A stretch of DNA of 64,000 nucleotides from Bacteroides sp. (lineage in GTDB: Bacteria; Bacteroidota; Bacteroidia; Bacteroidales; Muribaculaceae). Below the pieces are notes generated by a model. The model was not told where the DNA came from. It searched no databases and saw only the letters and a program-made list of their open reading frames with translations. This document shows, one piece after another, positions 8,320 to 17,397 of this stretch; within the stretch, counting starts at the first letter, position 1; each line of letters opens with the position of its first letter. The stretch spans positions 1 through 64,000 of the forward strand of contig JAAVDN010000002.1 in assembly GCA_014801785.1 (NCBI GenBank), written 5' to 3'. The position numbers were made by a program, and so were the translations under genes.

Positions 8320-9189
8320 ATGACCCCACATAACAATCCCCTATCCATCTCCTCAGGTTATCTCCTCAACAACGGCATTCTTATTCCGCGACTCGGATAC
8401 GGCACCTATAAGACAGGCTCTCCCGAAGAATGTGCCGCCGCTGTCTCGGAAGCCATAGCGACAGGTTACCGACTGATCGACTGCGCCGCTTCGTATGGCA
8501 ACGAGAAATCAGTCGGAGAGGCCCTGCGCGCCTCCGGACTCCCCCGATGCGATCTATTCGTATGCAGCAAGGTCGCCAATACGGAGCGGGGTTACGATTC
8601 TACCCTACGCGCCTTCGAACGGACTCTTGACGATCTGGGACTGACATACCTCGACCTCTATCTCATCCACTGGCCCGTCACTCCGGCGCAGTCTCCCGAC
8701 TGGAGGAATATCAACGATAAGACCTGGCAGGCGCTCGAACGTCTTATGTCGGAGGGTGCGGTCCGGTCCATCGGCGTGAGCAATTTCACTCTCCCCTATC
8801 TCGAACCGCTCCTGTTGAAAGCGCGCCGCCTCCCGGTCGTCAATCAGCTGGAATATAACCCCGGCACAACCCAACCTGAGACCGTCGGATTCTGCGAAGC
8901 CCGCAATATACGGATAGAGGCCTGGTCACCCCTCGGACGCCAAAGAATCTTCGACAACGAAACCCTCCGCCGCATCGCCGAGGCCCACGGTCGCACCGTC
9001 GCGCAGGTATGCCTGCGCTGGGAGATGCAGAACGGCGTAATCCCGATTCCCAAATCATCCAATCCCGATCGTATCCGCCAGAACGCCGATATATTCGATT
9101 TCGAACTGACCGCTGCCGAAATGCGGACCATCGATCTCCTGCCTCCCTTCGGCGGCTCGGGACTGGCCCCGGAGACGATAACATTCTAA
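8320..9189 (+). CDS. Aldo/keto reductase
   Basis: 'IPRLGYGTYK', 'LIDCAASYGNEKSVGEALR', 'YLDLYLIHWP', 'IGVSNF', 'PIPKSSNPDRIRQN'. Confidence 0.95.
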   Translation: MTPHNNPLSISSGYLLNNGILIPRLGYGTYKTGSPEECAAAVSEAIATGYRLIDCAASYGNEKSVGEALRASGLPRCDLFVCSKVANTERGYDSTLRAFERTLDDLGLTYLDLYLIHWPVTPAQSPDWRNINDKTWQALERLMSEGAVRSIGVSNFTLPYLEPLLLKARRLPVVNQLEYNPGTTQPETVGFCEARNIRIEAWSPLGRQRIFDNETLRRIAEAHGRTVAQVCLRWEMQNGVIPIPKSSNPDRIRQNADIFDFELTAAEMRTIDLLPPFGGSGLAPETITF

Positions 9190-9212
9190 ATTATATTCCA
9201 TTATTGAAATTC

Positions 9213-9252
9213 AAGAGGCTTGCGCACCATAAAGTTCGCGAGCCTCTTTTTT
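9213..9252 (+). terminator. Rho-independent terminator
   Basis: AGAGGCTTGCG...CGCGAGCCTCT followed by T-run. Confidence 0.8.
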
Positions 9253-9498
9253 TATATCCAGGAAATATATCCGCCTATTTATGTCGTTCGCCCATTTATA
9301 TCTAAATTTTATTAACTATTTTTAACAAATAACGTTAATTCGTATCTGAAACCCGCTCCCTGCTTTAGGAAAAGGACAAACGACACACCCGAGCCTATTT
9401 CTATACTTTCTATTTGATTAACTTTGCATAGTTGTTTCACGCTCCTTTCCGGCTCCCCTCAAGCATACGCTATGAGAACCTCTCCGCGAAAAGGATAA

Positions 9499-9705
9499 CG
9501 GTTTTAAGAGTGTGTTTGATTTTAAATGGTTTTAGCACAAAGAGAGATTTCGGAGGGATTTTTCAAAGTTGAAGAGATAGCGATACGGACATCGCGACCG
9601 ATGAAACCTTTGAAAAAGAACCCGAAAGTTCCTTTGGGATAAAATCAAGAATAACCATATTTAGATAAGTTAATTCGGTTTAAAACCAAACACACTCTAA
9701 AACCG
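9499..9705. mobile_element. MITE-like element, ~207 bp with imperfect terminal inverted repeats
   Basis: Left CGGTTTTAAGAGTGTGTTTGATTTTAAA; right, reverse-complemented, CGGTTTTAGAGTGTGTTTGGTTTTAAA; no ORF inside. Confidence 0.65.
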
Positions 9706-9761
9706 GAAGACAGCTAATCAGAAATCAGGTAACGTGTATAACTCAAACGCTTTCTTTTGAG

Positions 9762-10133
9762 ATGGAAAGTCTTTCCCTTAAATCAGGCCACCAGTTCATA
9801 GAGGTCGACATCGGTGAAATCACTCATCTTGAGGCGATGGATAATTATGTAAAAATCTACCGTCGGGAGAAACCTCTGGTCATCACGCAGATCACGATGA
9901 AGGAGATGGAACGCCGCCTTCCTGCAGATCGCTTCCGTCGGGTTCATCGCTCATACATCATCGCTCTCGACCAGATCGAGAAGTATGCCCACCGCAAGAT
10001 CTTCTGTCGTCAGCCCGACCTCCGGATCCCGGTCGGAAGAAAATACCTACCCGACTTCCTCGATTACTACCGCAGTAATTTCGAGAATCCGAACGCCGAC
10101 ATCAAAAATGAATCCGGACAGATGTCTCTCTGA
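9762..10133 (+). CDS. Stand-alone LytTR DNA-binding domain protein
   Basis: 'EVDIGEITHLEAMDNYVKIYRREKPLVITQITMKEMERRLPADRFRRVHRSYIIALDQIEKYAHRKIFCRQPDLRIPVGRKYLPDFL'. Confidence 0.85.
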   Translation: MESLSLKSGHQFIEVDIGEITHLEAMDNYVKIYRREKPLVITQITMKEMERRLPADRFRRVHRSYIIALDQIEKYAHRKIFCRQPDLRIPVGRKYLPDFLDYYRSNFENPNADIKNESGQMSL

Positions 10134-10238
10134 CTTCTGATTCCGGATCTATATCATAAGCTGGTAAGGTCATAGATAACCATTATTCAAGTCAAATCCT
10201 CTATTTCAAGTCAAACCCTCTATTCAAGTCAAATCTTA

Positions 10239-10283
10239 TAAAAGGAGCGCCCCAAGCCTTATTGGACCGGGGCGCTCCTTTTA
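10239..10283. terminator. Bidirectional terminator between convergent genes
   Basis: AAAAGGAGCGCCCC...GGGGCGCTCCTTTTA. Confidence 0.85.
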
Positions 10284-10325
10284 TGTTAAGACAACGCGTT
10301 ATGTCAAGACAACGCAACCTGCAAT

Positions 10326-13300
10326 TCATGCTCCTTTCATTTCCTCCGCCGCTACGCGCCGCCGCGATTTACGCTTGGCATACCATTCAAAGATAATCGG
10401 CATCAGAAAGAGGTTAAGCAGCGTCGAGGTCAGCAATCCTCCGAGAATGACTATCGCCATCGGAGACTGTATCTCATTGCCCGACTTATCGCTCGCTATG
10501 ACAAGCGGAACCAGAGCCAGAGCCGAGGTCAGCGCCGTCATCAGAATCGGATTCAGACGGTCTACAGACCCGCTGAGAACTGTTTCCCGAAGTCCACGCC
10601 CATCCTCCTGCAGTTTCTTATAACGGGAAACCATCAGGATTCCGTTTCTGACCGCAACTCCGAAAAGTGTGATGAACCCAATTATCGAAGGTATGCTGAC
10701 GATTCCGGATGTGAAGAAGATAGCGAACACTCCTCCGATAAGGGCGAATGGAAGCGACACCAATATGATCAGAGCCAGCGACAGACTCGCGAACTCTCCA
10801 TAGAGGAGAAGGAAGATGACGGCAAGGGCGCCGAGAGTCGCCCAGACAAGAGTGCGGCTCGCCTTAGACGCATTCTCGAACTGTCCCCCATATTCCAGAC
10901 GATAACCTTCCGGCAGTTTCACCTCCTCATCCACCGTCTTGCGGATTTCGGCGACCGCTCCGTTAAGATCGCGCCCCGACACATTGGCCGAGACAACAAG
11001 CTTGCGCTGAGTGTTCTCCCTCGACACGGAATTAGGACCGGAGGTCGAGACAATCTCCGCGACCTCTCCCAAAGGCACCTTCTCTCCGGAGGGTGTGTCG
11101 ATCAGTGCGCTCCGCATCCCCTCGATACTGTTTCGGTAGTTTTCTCCCAGACGCAGGATAACATCGAAACTCCTCTGATCCTCATATATCTCGCCGATGC
11201 GCTCTCCCGAGAAAGCGGCGGCCACGAAGCTGTTGAAATCCTCAATCGTGATGCCGTGGCGCGCGAGGGCGGCGCGGTTGGCGCGAATCTGAATCTGCGG
11301 TGTCGAAGTCTGTTGCTCGACGCTGACATCGACAACCCCGGGTATACGCTCTATCCGCTCCTTTATTTCGTTTCCGACGCGCCACATTCCTCCAAGATCA
11401 GACCCGAAAAGCTTTATGGCTATATTGGCGCGGGTTCCCGACAGCATATGGTCGATACGGTGGCCCAACGGCTGCCCGATAGTTGCGACTATTCCCGGAA
11501 CATTCGCCAGCCTATGGCGCATATCGTCGAACACCTCCTCCCGGCTGCGCTCCTTTAGCTCGAAACGAACATCTATCTCAGCCGAGTTGGTCATCTGCGA
11601 ATGGGCGTCGAGATCCTCTCGACCCGAACGACGCGCCGTCCCTTTAACCTCCGGAATCTTCATCAGCTCGCGCTCCATAAGCATTCCCAGCTCATTATTG
11701 ACATCCAGCGAGACCCCCGGCTCCGCTACAGCTGAGATTGTCGCCGACCCTTCGTTGAAATCCGGAAGGAATCCCCCTCCGAAAGTGAAACAGAGTCCGA
11801 GCGCCAGACCGAAGAGAATACCGGTCGCTCCGACAGCCACCCGTTTATGAGCCAGCGTCCATTCCAGAGCGCGTCCATACCATCCGGTGAGCTTACGGAC
11901 CACTACACCCTCCTTCTCCTTCTTCCTAAGATAACTCTCCTGCGAGAGCAGGAGTTTCGAGAGAAGCGGAGTGACGGTCATCGCGACAATCAGCGACATG
12001 AAGAGACTGATGATATAGGCCGTTCCCAGAGGCTTGAGCATCCTCCCCTCCATTCCCGAAAGGAAAAAGAGAGGAATGAAGGCGACGATGATGATGAAAG
12101 TAGCGTTCAGAATCGAGGAGCGGATCTCTTTCGACGCCTCGAAGACAACCTCGAAGACGCCGCGCCGTTCCTCTTTCGGCAACTGATGGTTCTGACGCAG
12201 ACGCTTGTAGACATTCTCGACATCAATGATGGCGTCATCGACAAGGGAACCTATGGCGATACACATTCCTCCCAGCGTCATAGTATTGATATTCATACCC
12301 AACAGATGGAGAACTATGACAGTCGCCAGAAGCGACAGCGGAATGGCGACCAGAGAGATGAGCGTCGTCCTGAAGCTGTTGAGGAAGAAGAAAAGGACGA
12401 TGATGACGAAGATGGCTCCCTCTATCAGGGCCTGCCCGACATTGTTGACCGAGGTCTCGATAAAATCGGCCTGACGGAAGATGCGGGTATCGAGACGAAC
12501 ATCGGCGGGAAGAGACTTTCTTAATCCTTCGAGGGTCTCCTCTATTCTTTCGGTGACCTCAAGGGTATTGACGTTCGGTTGTTTAGAGATGGAGATTATG
12601 ACGGCGGGCGCGGCGTCAATGGTGGCGTGTCCCATCTTCTGGGCATTCCCTATGACAACGTCAGCGACCTCGCTCAGCATCACAGGACGGTCGCCATCCA
12701 TACCGACCACACTCCGTCCCAACTCCTCGGTATCCGAAGTTCTGGCGATTCCCCGCAGGGCATACTCATTACCATAGTCGCGCACAACACCTCCTGTCGA
12801 GTTTTCGGAAAACGTGCGTCCCGTCCGCTCTATGTCAGCCAGCGATATACCGCGGGCCGCCATACGGACCGGATCAGCGATAATCTGATACTGTTTGAGG
12901 TCTCCCCCGAGAATGGAGACTTGCGAGACACCCCCGGTCGATAGGACAGCCGGTTTGACAACCCATTCGGCGAGGGTACGGACATCCTGCATCGAGGTGC
13001 TGTCTGCGCGCATCCCCACAAACAGAATCTCTCCCATGACGCTCGACTGCGGAGCCATGACGGGAGTCATACCTTCGGGGAGCTGGTCGGCAACCGTGAC
13101 CAGCTTCTCGCTGACCGTCTGACGGGCCTTGTAGACATCGGCACCCCAGTCGAACTCAACCCAGACGAAGGAGACGCCCGGCATCGAGGAACTGCGCACT
13201 CGACGCACATTGGCCGAACCGTTGACCGCCGTCTCTATAGGATAGGTGACAAGACGCTCGACCTCGACGGCCGCCATCCCTTCGGCATCTGTCATGATGA

Positions 13301-13448
13301 CGACTGTCGGAGCCGTCAGGTCCGGGAAGACGTCGATATCCATCTCCCGCGAAGTATAGATACCCCCCAGAATTACGAGCAGAGCGCCGAGAATGACAAG
13401 CAGCGTGTTGCGTAGCGAGAAGCTGATGACATTATTGATAAGTTTCAT
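10326..13448 (-). CDS. Heavy-metal-efflux-type RND transporter permease (CusA/CzcA family)
   Basis: 1040 aa; 'DIDVFPDLTAPTVVIMTDAEGMAAVEVERLVTYPIE', 'MTLGGMCIAIGSLVDDAIIDVENVYKRLR', 'GLGGALS-like TM blocks'. Confidence 0.95.
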   Translation of the reverse strand: MKLINNVISFSLRNTLLVILGALLVILGGIYTSREMDIDVFPDLTAPTVVIMTDAEGMAAVEVERLVTYPIETAVNGSANVRRVRSSSMPGVSFVWVEFDWGADVYKARQTVSEKLVTVADQLPEGMTPVMAPQSSVMGEILFVGMRADSTSMQDVRTLAEWVVKPAVLSTGGVSQVSILGGDLKQYQIIADPVRMAARGISLADIERTGRTFSENSTGGVVRDYGNEYALRGIARTSDTEELGRSVVGMDGDRPVMLSEVADVVIGNAQKMGHATIDAAPAVIISISKQPNVNTLEVTERIEETLEGLRKSLPADVRLDTRIFRQADFIETSVNNVGQALIEGAIFVIIVLFFFLNSFRTTLISLVAIPLSLLATVIVLHLLGMNINTMTLGGMCIAIGSLVDDAIIDVENVYKRLRQNHQLPKEERRGVFEVVFEASKEIRSSILNATFIIIVAFIPLFFLSGMEGRMLKPLGTAYIISLFMSLIVAMTVTPLLSKLLLSQESYLRKKEKEGVVVRKLTGWYGRALEWTLAHKRVAVGATGILFGLALGLCFTFGGGFLPDFNEGSATISAVAEPGVSLDVNNELGMLMERELMKIPEVKGTARRSGREDLDAHSQMTNSAEIDVRFELKERSREEVFDDMRHRLANVPGIVATIGQPLGHRIDHMLSGTRANIAIKLFGSDLGGMWRVGNEIKERIERIPGVVDVSVEQQTSTPQIQIRANRAALARHGITIEDFNSFVAAAFSGERIGEIYEDQRSFDVILRLGENYRNSIEGMRSALIDTPSGEKVPLGEVAEIVSTSGPNSVSRENTQRKLVVSANVSGRDLNGAVAEIRKTVDEEVKLPEGYRLEYGGQFENASKASRTLVWATLGALAVIFLLLYGEFASLSLALIILVSLPFALIGGVFAIFFTSGIVSIPSIIGFITLFGVAVRNGILMVSRYKKLQEDGRGLRETVLSGSVDRLNPILMTALTSALALVPLVIASDKSGNEIQSPMAIVILGGLLTSTLLNLFLMPIIFEWYAKRKSRRRVAAEEMKGA

Positions 13449-13484
13449 TTCAGACTTTTTTTATGATGGAACTGGGAAACTCCA

Positions 13485-15041
13485 TCAATGGACATGACCT
13501 GCATGGGGATCAAGCTTGCCGGAACTCTGCGATATCTTGACCATGACCGCTCCGCGGCTGACCACTCTCTCTCCGCTTCTGAGACCCGAGACTATCTCGG
13601 TCCGCGCTCCGTCGCTGCGTCCGGTCTTCACTTCCCTCTTCTCGAAATATTCCGGCGTCAGCTGGACATAGACCGAGAAATGTCCCTCCTCGTCGATCAG
13701 CGCCGTTCTGGGAACGGTCAGCACCTCCGGTCCCCCTCCGCCGTGGACGGAGGTCTGGACATATTCCCCTCCGACGAATCCGGGTTCGTTGCGGAAAGAT
13801 ATGGTCATAGGGACAAGACCGGTTCGCGTATCGGCGGAATTGGAGCGTCCGATAACACTTCCTCCAAGCTCCGAGACTGACCAGGCGATTTCATCGCCGC
13901 TCCCCTTGACCGCTATATCGCCGACACTTCCGCCCAGACGGCGAGACTGCTCGGGAGTCAGCTGGAGGGTAACATAGACATTGTTGGTGCGAGAGACGGT
14001 CGCAAGGGTCTGGCCGGCCTCGACATACTGTCCGTTGGAGACCTGGAGAGCGGTGATGAATCCGGCTATCGGGGAGGTGACAGAGAGATTCCCCGACCCG
14101 AAACGGGCACTGTTCTTGCTGTTTGCGAGCGCAACTTCATATTCCTTTTTCGCCTGGGCGAGTTCGCTTGCGGAGGCGAGTTTATCTTTGGCCAACGCCT
14201 CGACGCGCTCCAGTTCGCTCTTAGCCAGACGCAGGGCCGCTTCTGCTTCGGCGCGTCGCACCTGCATCTCGTTGTCGGCCATATGGCTGGCATCGACATG
14301 GAACAGTGTCTGCCCGGCGCTGACCCGCTGTCCATCTGCTATTCCATTGCCGGCCATGACGACAACGCCCGAATTGCGCGCTACGATCTGACGGCTCTCG
14401 CCGCGTGCCGGCTCGACGAGTCCCATGACCGTCACTACCTCCCCGAACTGACGGGGTGAGACCTCCTCTGTCGCGAAATCAACACGCCAGCTCAGTTCTT
14501 TCGAGAAAGGAGCTCCAGTGGCGGAATGAGGAGTATGCTCATCAGCCTCATGATGGGCGGAATGCTCATCGGCAAAGATTTCAACCTTTCCGAGGCTTTG
14601 GGAAACCTCCTGGCCATTGATTTTGCCGACAAACAGAAGCTCTCCCTGACCGGCTGACATAGGCTTTATATGAAACCGCATAGTTCCGGGATTAGAGAGG
14701 TGTTCAGACTCGGTGCTATATTTTTTTGATCCGACAATAAGCTCAATCTTCCCCTCTGCCGATACGACGGGCTTGAAATCCGACAGGGTGGTGAGATGCA
14801 GGAGGAGATGACTCTCCTGTCCGGCGACAAACGGCTCCGCATCAGCATAAAACTCGCAGAGACCGCTATAGGAGACGAGACTCAGGCGCGCGTCATGGTG
14901 GTGTTCCTCCTCCCCTTCATGGTCATGGTCGTGTGTCTCTTCATGCTCATGGTCATGATCGTGGTCGTGGTCGTGATCTCCTCCGCATCCCTGAAAAAAA
15001 AGGAAGCAGAGAGCGGTCAGCAGATAGGTCAGTTTTTTCAT
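13485..15041 (-). CDS. RND efflux periplasmic adaptor (CusB/CzcB-like) with His/Asp-rich N-terminus
   Basis: Start ATG at 15041 gives lipoprotein signal 'MKKLTYLLTALCFLFFQGCGG', then 'DHDHDHDHDHEHEETHDHDHEGEEEHHHD', then adaptor core 'VEPARGESRQIVARNSGVVVMAG'. The longer ORF start (15239) reads through radA. Confidence 0.9.
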   Translation of the reverse strand: MKKLTYLLTALCFLFFQGCGGDHDHDHDHDHEHEETHDHDHEGEEEHHHDARLSLVSYSGLCEFYADAEPFVAGQESHLLLHLTTLSDFKPVVSAEGKIELIVGSKKYSTESEHLSNPGTMRFHIKPMSAGQGELLFVGKINGQEVSQSLGKVEIFADEHSAHHEADEHTPHSATGAPFSKELSWRVDFATEEVSPRQFGEVVTVMGLVEPARGESRQIVARNSGVVVMAGNGIADGQRVSAGQTLFHVDASHMADNEMQVRRAEAEAALRLAKSELERVEALAKDKLASASELAQAKKEYEVALANSKNSARFGSGNLSVTSPIAGFITALQVSNGQYVEAGQTLATVSRTNNVYVTLQLTPEQSRRLGGSVGDIAVKGSGDEIAWSVSELGGSVIGRSNSADTRTGLVPMTISFRNEPGFVGGEYVQTSVHGGGGPEVLTVPRTALIDEEGHFSVYVQLTPEYFEKREVKTGRSDGARTEIVSGLRSGERVVSRGAVMVKISQSSGKLDPHAGHVH

Positions 15042-16408
15042 TCGAATATTTTTCTGAACAGTTCGTCGATTTTTCCGACTTCGATTATATTGGCTTCCGG
15101 AAGTTTCTTCACTCCCTTGAGGTTCCCCTTCGGTATGTAGATTGTATTGAATCCGAGTTTGGCAGCCTCCGCGACCCGTTGTTCCAGTCGCGTGACGCTG
15201 CGTATCTCCCCGCTGAGCCCGACCTCCCCTATGAAACATGTTCCGGAAGGGATCGTTATGTCGAAGTTCGAACTCATGACGGCGACGGCGACCGCCGCGT
15301 CAAGCGACGGGTCCTGAATCTTGAGTCCTCCCGCGATATTGAGGAAGACATCCTTCTGGGCCAGATTGAAACGGGCCCTTTTTTCCAGAACGGCCAGCAG
15401 CATATTGAGACGCCGCTGGTCGAAACCCGTGACAGAACGTTGCGGCGTACCGTAGGCAGCTGAGGAGACCAGGGCCTGTACCTCGACAAGGAATGGACGG
15501 ACTCCTTCTGTCGTCACTCCTATGGCGCGACCGCTCATATCCCCCTCGATATGTTCCGAAAGAAGCATCTCCGAGGGATTTTTCACTTCCCGCAGTCCGC
15601 GCTCGACCATTTCGTAGATTCCGATTTCAGATGTGGAACCGAAACGGTTCTTGATTGCGCGGAGAATGCGGTAGAGATATTGCCGGTCTCCCTCGAACTG
15701 GATGACGGTATCGACGATATGCTCCAGTACTTTCGGTCCGGCAATCGCGCCATCCTTGTTGATATGACCGACCAGGATTACCGGGACCCCCGATTCCTTG
15801 GCGTAGCGCAGAAGTGACGCGGCGCATTCCCTGACCTGCGAGACACTTCCGGCCGCCGACTCGATTTCCTGCGACGCTATGGTCTGTATGGAATCGACAA
15901 CAAGGAGTTCAGGCTCCAGATTTTCGATATGGGTGAATATTCGGTCGAGGGCTGTCTCGCAGAGGATATAGGTGTTGTCCGAAACTTTTCCGAGTCGCTC
16001 GGCACGCAGTTTGAGCTGGGCGGCCGACTCCTCTCCGGAGACATATAGAATCCTGCGGTTGCGTATAGACAGGATGTTCTGGAGAAGCAGCGTTGATTTA
16101 CCGATTCCGGGTTCTCCCCCCAATAGCGTCAGACTGCCGACAACCAGTCCTCCCCCCAGGACCCTGTTGAGTTCCTCCGAAGGCATGTGGATACGCGTCT
16201 CTCCCCCTGTCTCGATTTCGGTCAGGCGGACAGGACGCGCCGTTGTCGGAGCCAGGGCGCCGCGACTCGTGCGCCCCCCTTTGCCGACGCTGACCTTCTC
16301 CTCGACGAAGCTGTTCCATTCTCCGCAGTTGGGACATTTCCCCATCCACTTGGCCGACTCATGGCCGCAGTTGCTGCAGAAATATACTGTTTTTGTCTTT
16401 ACTGCCAT
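15038..16408 (-). CDS. radA: DNA repair protein RadA
   Basis: 'FCSNCGHESAKWMGKCPNCGEWNSF', 'GEPGIGKSTLLLQ', 'KNRFGSTSEIGIYEM'. Confidence 0.97.
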   Translation of the reverse strand: MAVKTKTVYFCSNCGHESAKWMGKCPNCGEWNSFVEEKVSVGKGGRTSRGALAPTTARPVRLTEIETGGETRIHMPSEELNRVLGGGLVVGSLTLLGGEPGIGKSTLLLQNILSIRNRRILYVSGEESAAQLKLRAERLGKVSDNTYILCETALDRIFTHIENLEPELLVVDSIQTIASQEIESAAGSVSQVRECAASLLRYAKESGVPVILVGHINKDGAIAGPKVLEHIVDTVIQFEGDRQYLYRILRAIKNRFGSTSEIGIYEMVERGLREVKNPSEMLLSEHIEGDMSGRAIGVTTEGVRPFLVEVQALVSSAAYGTPQRSVTGFDQRRLNMLLAVLEKRARFNLAQKDVFLNIAGGLKIQDPSLDAAVAVAVMSSNFDITIPSGTCFIGEVGLSGEIRSVTRLEQRVAEAAKLGFNTIYIPKGNLKGVKKLPEANIIEVGKIDELFRKIFE

Positions 16409-16440
16409 TTTTCTGTTTTTTGTTCAGACTCCCCGTTTGT

Positions 16441-17244
16441 TCAGACTCCCCGCTTTCTCATCTGAAACTGCGAAAGGACGACTGCCGTCGCGGCTCCGAC
16501 GTTCAGCGACTCCCCGTGAATCTCCCCTGCCGGCGGAATGGTCAGCGGAAAAGAGACGAGGGAGCGCATCTCCTCGCTCAATCCCTTCCCTTCGTTTCCC
16601 ATAGCTATCAATCCTCCCGCCGGAAGCTCCGCCTGATAGATATCCTCCCCTTCGAGCAGGGTGCCGACAAGGGGAAGTTCCGGATTGGCTCGGACAAGGG
16701 AGGGAAGGTCGGTATAACGGACGCGAACATGGGCCAGCGAACCCATCGTCGCCTGTATGACCTTCGGATTGAAGAGGTCGGCGCTGTCATGGGATGCGAA
16801 GACTTCATGGATACCGAACCAGTCGGCGCTCCGAAGGATGGTCCCGAAATTTCCGGGGTCTCTGACGCCGTCGAGAAGAAGATAGAGGCGTCCCGGTTCG
16901 AGATGGGGAACGGTGTCATTATTTTCCTCCGGAAGATGGAAGATACCGATGACTTCCGGCGGTGTGGTCAGGTTGGATAGTTCGCGCATCTCCGCAGGGG
17001 AAGCCGACCGTAATTTGTCGCCCGCTACCCGACGGAGCTCTTCAGGGAGTGCTCCGCGTTCGATGAAAGAGCGCTCGGCAATCAGGGCTTCGAGACCGAA
17101 TGCCGAAAGGAGATCAGAGACGCTTTTTGCGCCCTCGGCCGAAAAAAGCGCGCGGCGACGGCGGATTTTCGGACTGCCGAGAGAGCGGTAGAGCTCCAGT
17201 TTGGTCTTGGAGAGAGGAAGAACCGGTATCTTTTCTAAACTCAT
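16441..17244 (-). CDS. TrmH/SpoU-family RNA 2'-O-methyltransferase
   Basis: 'LLLDGVRDPGNFGTILRSADWFGI', 'AMGNEGKGLSEEM', 'IPPAGEIHGESLNVGAATAVVLSQF'. Confidence 0.92.
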   Translation of the reverse strand: MSLEKIPVLPLSKTKLELYRSLGSPKIRRRRALFSAEGAKSVSDLLSAFGLEALIAERSFIERGALPEELRRVAGDKLRSASPAEMRELSNLTTPPEVIGIFHLPEENNDTVPHLEPGRLYLLLDGVRDPGNFGTILRSADWFGIHEVFASHDSADLFNPKVIQATMGSLAHVRVRYTDLPSLVRANPELPLVGTLLEGEDIYQAELPAGGLIAMGNEGKGLSEEMRSLVSFPLTIPPAGEIHGESLNVGAATAVVLSQFQMRKRGV

Positions 17245-17397
17245 ATCACAAAATTAGTCATTTCCGGACGCAATCCGGTTGCAACGAATAATCCTCAGGC
17301 TCAACGCAGTTTTTTTGCGTCTCGCCTGAGGATTTTCTCTATATATTGATTCAATCAGCATTTATCCCCATACTTCCCCCGGTAGAAACTCCGGTCA

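Noticed and set aside
15042-15239. N-terminal extension of the RND adaptor ORF
   Set aside because: Overlaps radA in another frame; the lipoprotein signal peptide starts at 15041.
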